Origin: Lutibacter sp.
Lineage (GTDB): Bacteria; Bacteroidota; Bacteroidia; Flavobacteriales; Flavobacteriaceae
Direction: 5' to 3'
Assembly (NCBI GenBank): GCA_004195315.1
Contig: SDWL01000325.1
Location: 1-5,051 of the forward strand
Length of the DNA stretch: 5,051 nucleotides
Shown piece by piece: positions 4,191 through 5,051 of this stretch; the stretch's first letter is position 1, and each line of letters opens with the position of its first letter. The translations under genes and the position numbers were made by a program. The notes below the pieces were generated by a model, which ran no database searches, was not told the origin of the DNA, and worked only from the letters and a program-made list of their open reading frames with translations.

Positions 4191-4250
4191 GATACTTCGG
4201 CTGCGCTCAGTCCAGGCTCACTCTTCTCCGATCAAGCCGGAGATGATAGT
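4182..4250 (-). repeat. Further dispersed repeat pieces at the end of island B
   Basis: On the minus strand this reads TCATCTCCGGCTTGATCGGA, matching the left part of the 42-base repeat (2403-2422), followed by GAGCCTGGACTGAGCGCAGC and a last decayed GTCATCC-like unit. The CTGAGCGCAG wording again resembles dispersed intergenic repeats of this phylum. It ends about 20 bases before the first possible start codon of the second transferase. Confidence 0.6.
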
Positions 4251-4270
4251 AAAAATGAAATTAAAGAAAA

Positions 4271-4876
4271 ATGAAGTCTGGAGATGACCATAAAAATAAA
4301 AAATCACTAAAACAACCCATGTTAAAAAGAACATTCGATTTATTTTTTGCAAGTATCAGCGTACTACTGCTGCTACCTCTCTTTAGCTTCGCATGGCTAC
4401 TTGCCTGTATGGATACGCAAACGAACGGTATTTTTATTCAAAAAAGAATAGGGCGATATGGAAAGCCATTTTTAATTTATAAGTTAAGAACCATACAGCC
4501 TAAAAGAGCTGAAATTTCTAATATAGGTTCTTTTTTAAGAAAATTAAAGTTAGATGAGTTGCCTCAGTTAATAAATGTGTTACAAGGCACTATGAGCATG
4601 GTAGGTCCTAGACCTGATATAGCAGGGTATTATGATGTGTTAGAAGGTGAAGAACGCTTAATACTCAATTTAAAACCCGGTTTAACAAGTGAAGCTGCCA
4701 TTAAATATGTCAATGAAGAAACCTTGTTAAAACAACAAAAAAACGCATTACATTATAATGATACAGTACTTTTTCCTGATAAGGTGCAACTAAATTTAGC
4801 CTACTATTATAACCATACGTTTTTTGGTGATTTAAAAATTATTTGGAAAACTTTTTTAGTAGTGTTTAAAAGCTAA
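4271..4876 (+). CDS. Second initiating phosphoglycosyl transferase, GLTS-clade sugar transferase
   Basis: A member of the same family (PF02397) as the gene at 2630, but clearly of another clade. Numbering from the ATG at 4271: the hydrophobic helix with a central proline (Pro36) spans about residues 23-46, KLRTI is at 71-75, and the catalytic pair Asp95-Glu96 lies in KLDELPQLINVLQGTMSMVGPRP (93-115). PGLTSEAAIKYVNEE (136-150) replaces the PGITGWAQVNGRN of the first enzyme. The loop before the catalytic pair is about ten residues shorter. Predicted job: transfer of a different sugar-1-phosphate to undecaprenyl phosphate at the inner membrane. The interval is drawn from the first in-frame ATG (an in-frame stop lies at 4262-4264), but the family usually begins MLKRxFD, which is Met17 at 4319. 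Residues 1-16 are polar, and bases 4273-4288 resemble the flanking repeats, so 4319 is the likelier start (185 residues). Flanked by islands B and C, it has no operon partner in view. Confidence 0.9.
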   Translation: MKSGDDHKNKKSLKQPMLKRTFDLFFASISVLLLLPLFSFAWLLACMDTQTNGIFIQKRIGRYGKPFLIYKLRTIQPKRAEISNIGSFLRKLKLDELPQLINVLQGTMSMVGPRPDIAGYYDVLEGEERLILNLKPGLTSEAAIKYVNEETLLKQQKNALHYNDTVLFPDKVQLNLAYYYNHTFFGDLKIIWKTFLVVFKS

Positions 4877-4880
4877 AGCT

Positions 4881-4978
4881 TCCCGCGGGAGTTTATCCTC
4901 AGCTTGACTGGAGATCTGTTTATAGTTAACGTCATCCTCCGGCTTGATCGGAGATCTGTACATTTCAAATCTAAATGT
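4881..4978 (+). repeat. Island C: palindrome, GCTTGACTGGAGATCT unit and right 42-bp direct repeat
   Basis: Five bases after the stop codon, TCCCGCGGGA (4881-4890) is a perfect 10-base palindrome. With the following GTTTATCCTC it matches the inverse of 4001-4019 in island B apart from small differences (C for T in the centre). CAGCTTGACTGGAGATCTG (4900-4918) is another array-type unit with its tail, and 4937-4978 is the right copy of the 42-base repeat, identical to 2406-2447. The palindrome has essentially no loop and no T-run follows, so it is a poor terminator. Confidence 0.8.
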
Positions 4979-5051
4979 TGCTATGCAGTTCTATTCAAAA
5001 AATTCATAACTCGTCCTATGAGATTTTTCGTGTTGTTCTTTTAAAATTTGA
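4979..5051. other. Right edge; possible end of a minus-strand gene
   Basis: AT-rich sequence with no recognisable element. On the minus strand, a frame is open from the window edge (5050) for 19 codons to TAG at 4993-4991, reading QILKEQHEKSHRTSYEFFE. It is too short to identify and could be the C-terminus of a gene lying beyond the edge or chance; the plus strand is also open in one frame here. Confidence 0.2.

Larger units (their letters stand above)
3884..4270. other. Interval between acetyltransferase and second transferase, mostly repeats
   Basis: No gene is visible. The first 60 or so bases (3884-3945) are plain AT-rich sequence without a clear terminator. From about 3946 to 4255 the interval is a mosaic of repeat elements on the minus strand: a GAAA-loop hairpin at 3977-4007, the right inverted arm at 4020-4074, a 20-base array to 4190, and further dispersed-repeat pieces at 4182-4250. 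The second transferase must be read from a promoter inside this mosaic or by read-through; I find no TAnnTTTG box in its last 80 bases. Confidence 0.7.

Noticed and set aside
4881..4890. Palindrome TCCCGCGGGA as terminator of the second transferase
   Set aside because: There is no loop to speak of and no T-run after it. The same motif occurs inside island B, so it is better explained as part of the repeat family.

Overview
The window looks like a piece of a surface-polysaccharide (capsule, exopolysaccharide or O-antigen) locus from a member of the Bacteroidota, most likely Flavobacteriaceae. The grounds are the strongly AT-rich genes, a TAnnTTTG-type promoter box, translation starts without clear Shine-Dalgarno sites, an HU-related DNA-binding protein of a kind typical of Bacteroidota, and two phosphoglycosyl transferases of clades common there. 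Assignment below phylum is inference. All family assignments come from reading motifs; no database search was possible.

Layout. Positions 1-653 hold the C-terminal half of a GT4 glycosyltransferase, open at the left edge and preceded by a GC-rich palindrome. Facing it, 4 bases away, is the 3' half of a decayed HU-related gene (658 to about 906, minus). A gene-poor stretch (about 907-1567) holds a nested palindromic element, a duplicate of the HU gene's 3' flank, hairpins and five units of a 21-base-phased repeat. An intact HU-related gene follows (1568-1951, minus). Repeat island A (2141-2560) leads into a phosphoglycosyl transferase (2630-3235) and a PglD/NeuD-type acetyltransferase (3242-3883), which look like one operon. 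Island B (about 3950-4255) is a rearranged, inverted relative of island A. A second phosphoglycosyl transferase of a different clade (about 4271-4876) and island C (4881-4978) close the window.

How the genes fit together. The two phosphoglycosyl transferases would each start a glycan by moving a sugar-1-phosphate from a nucleotide sugar onto undecaprenyl phosphate at the inner membrane. The acetyltransferase would finish an N-acetylated amino-sugar donor, plausibly for the first transferase. The GT4 enzyme would extend the chain. The sugar aminotransferase that normally precedes PglD chemistry is not in the window.

The most notable structure is not a gene. The transferase/acetyltransferase pair lies between long, nested, inverted repeat blocks, each with a roughly 7-copy array of 20-base units. 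The wider three-gene segment lies between identical 42-base direct repeats. This is the expected architecture of an exchangeable or invertible glycan-initiation cassette. Whether it moves or flips cannot be decided from one sequence.
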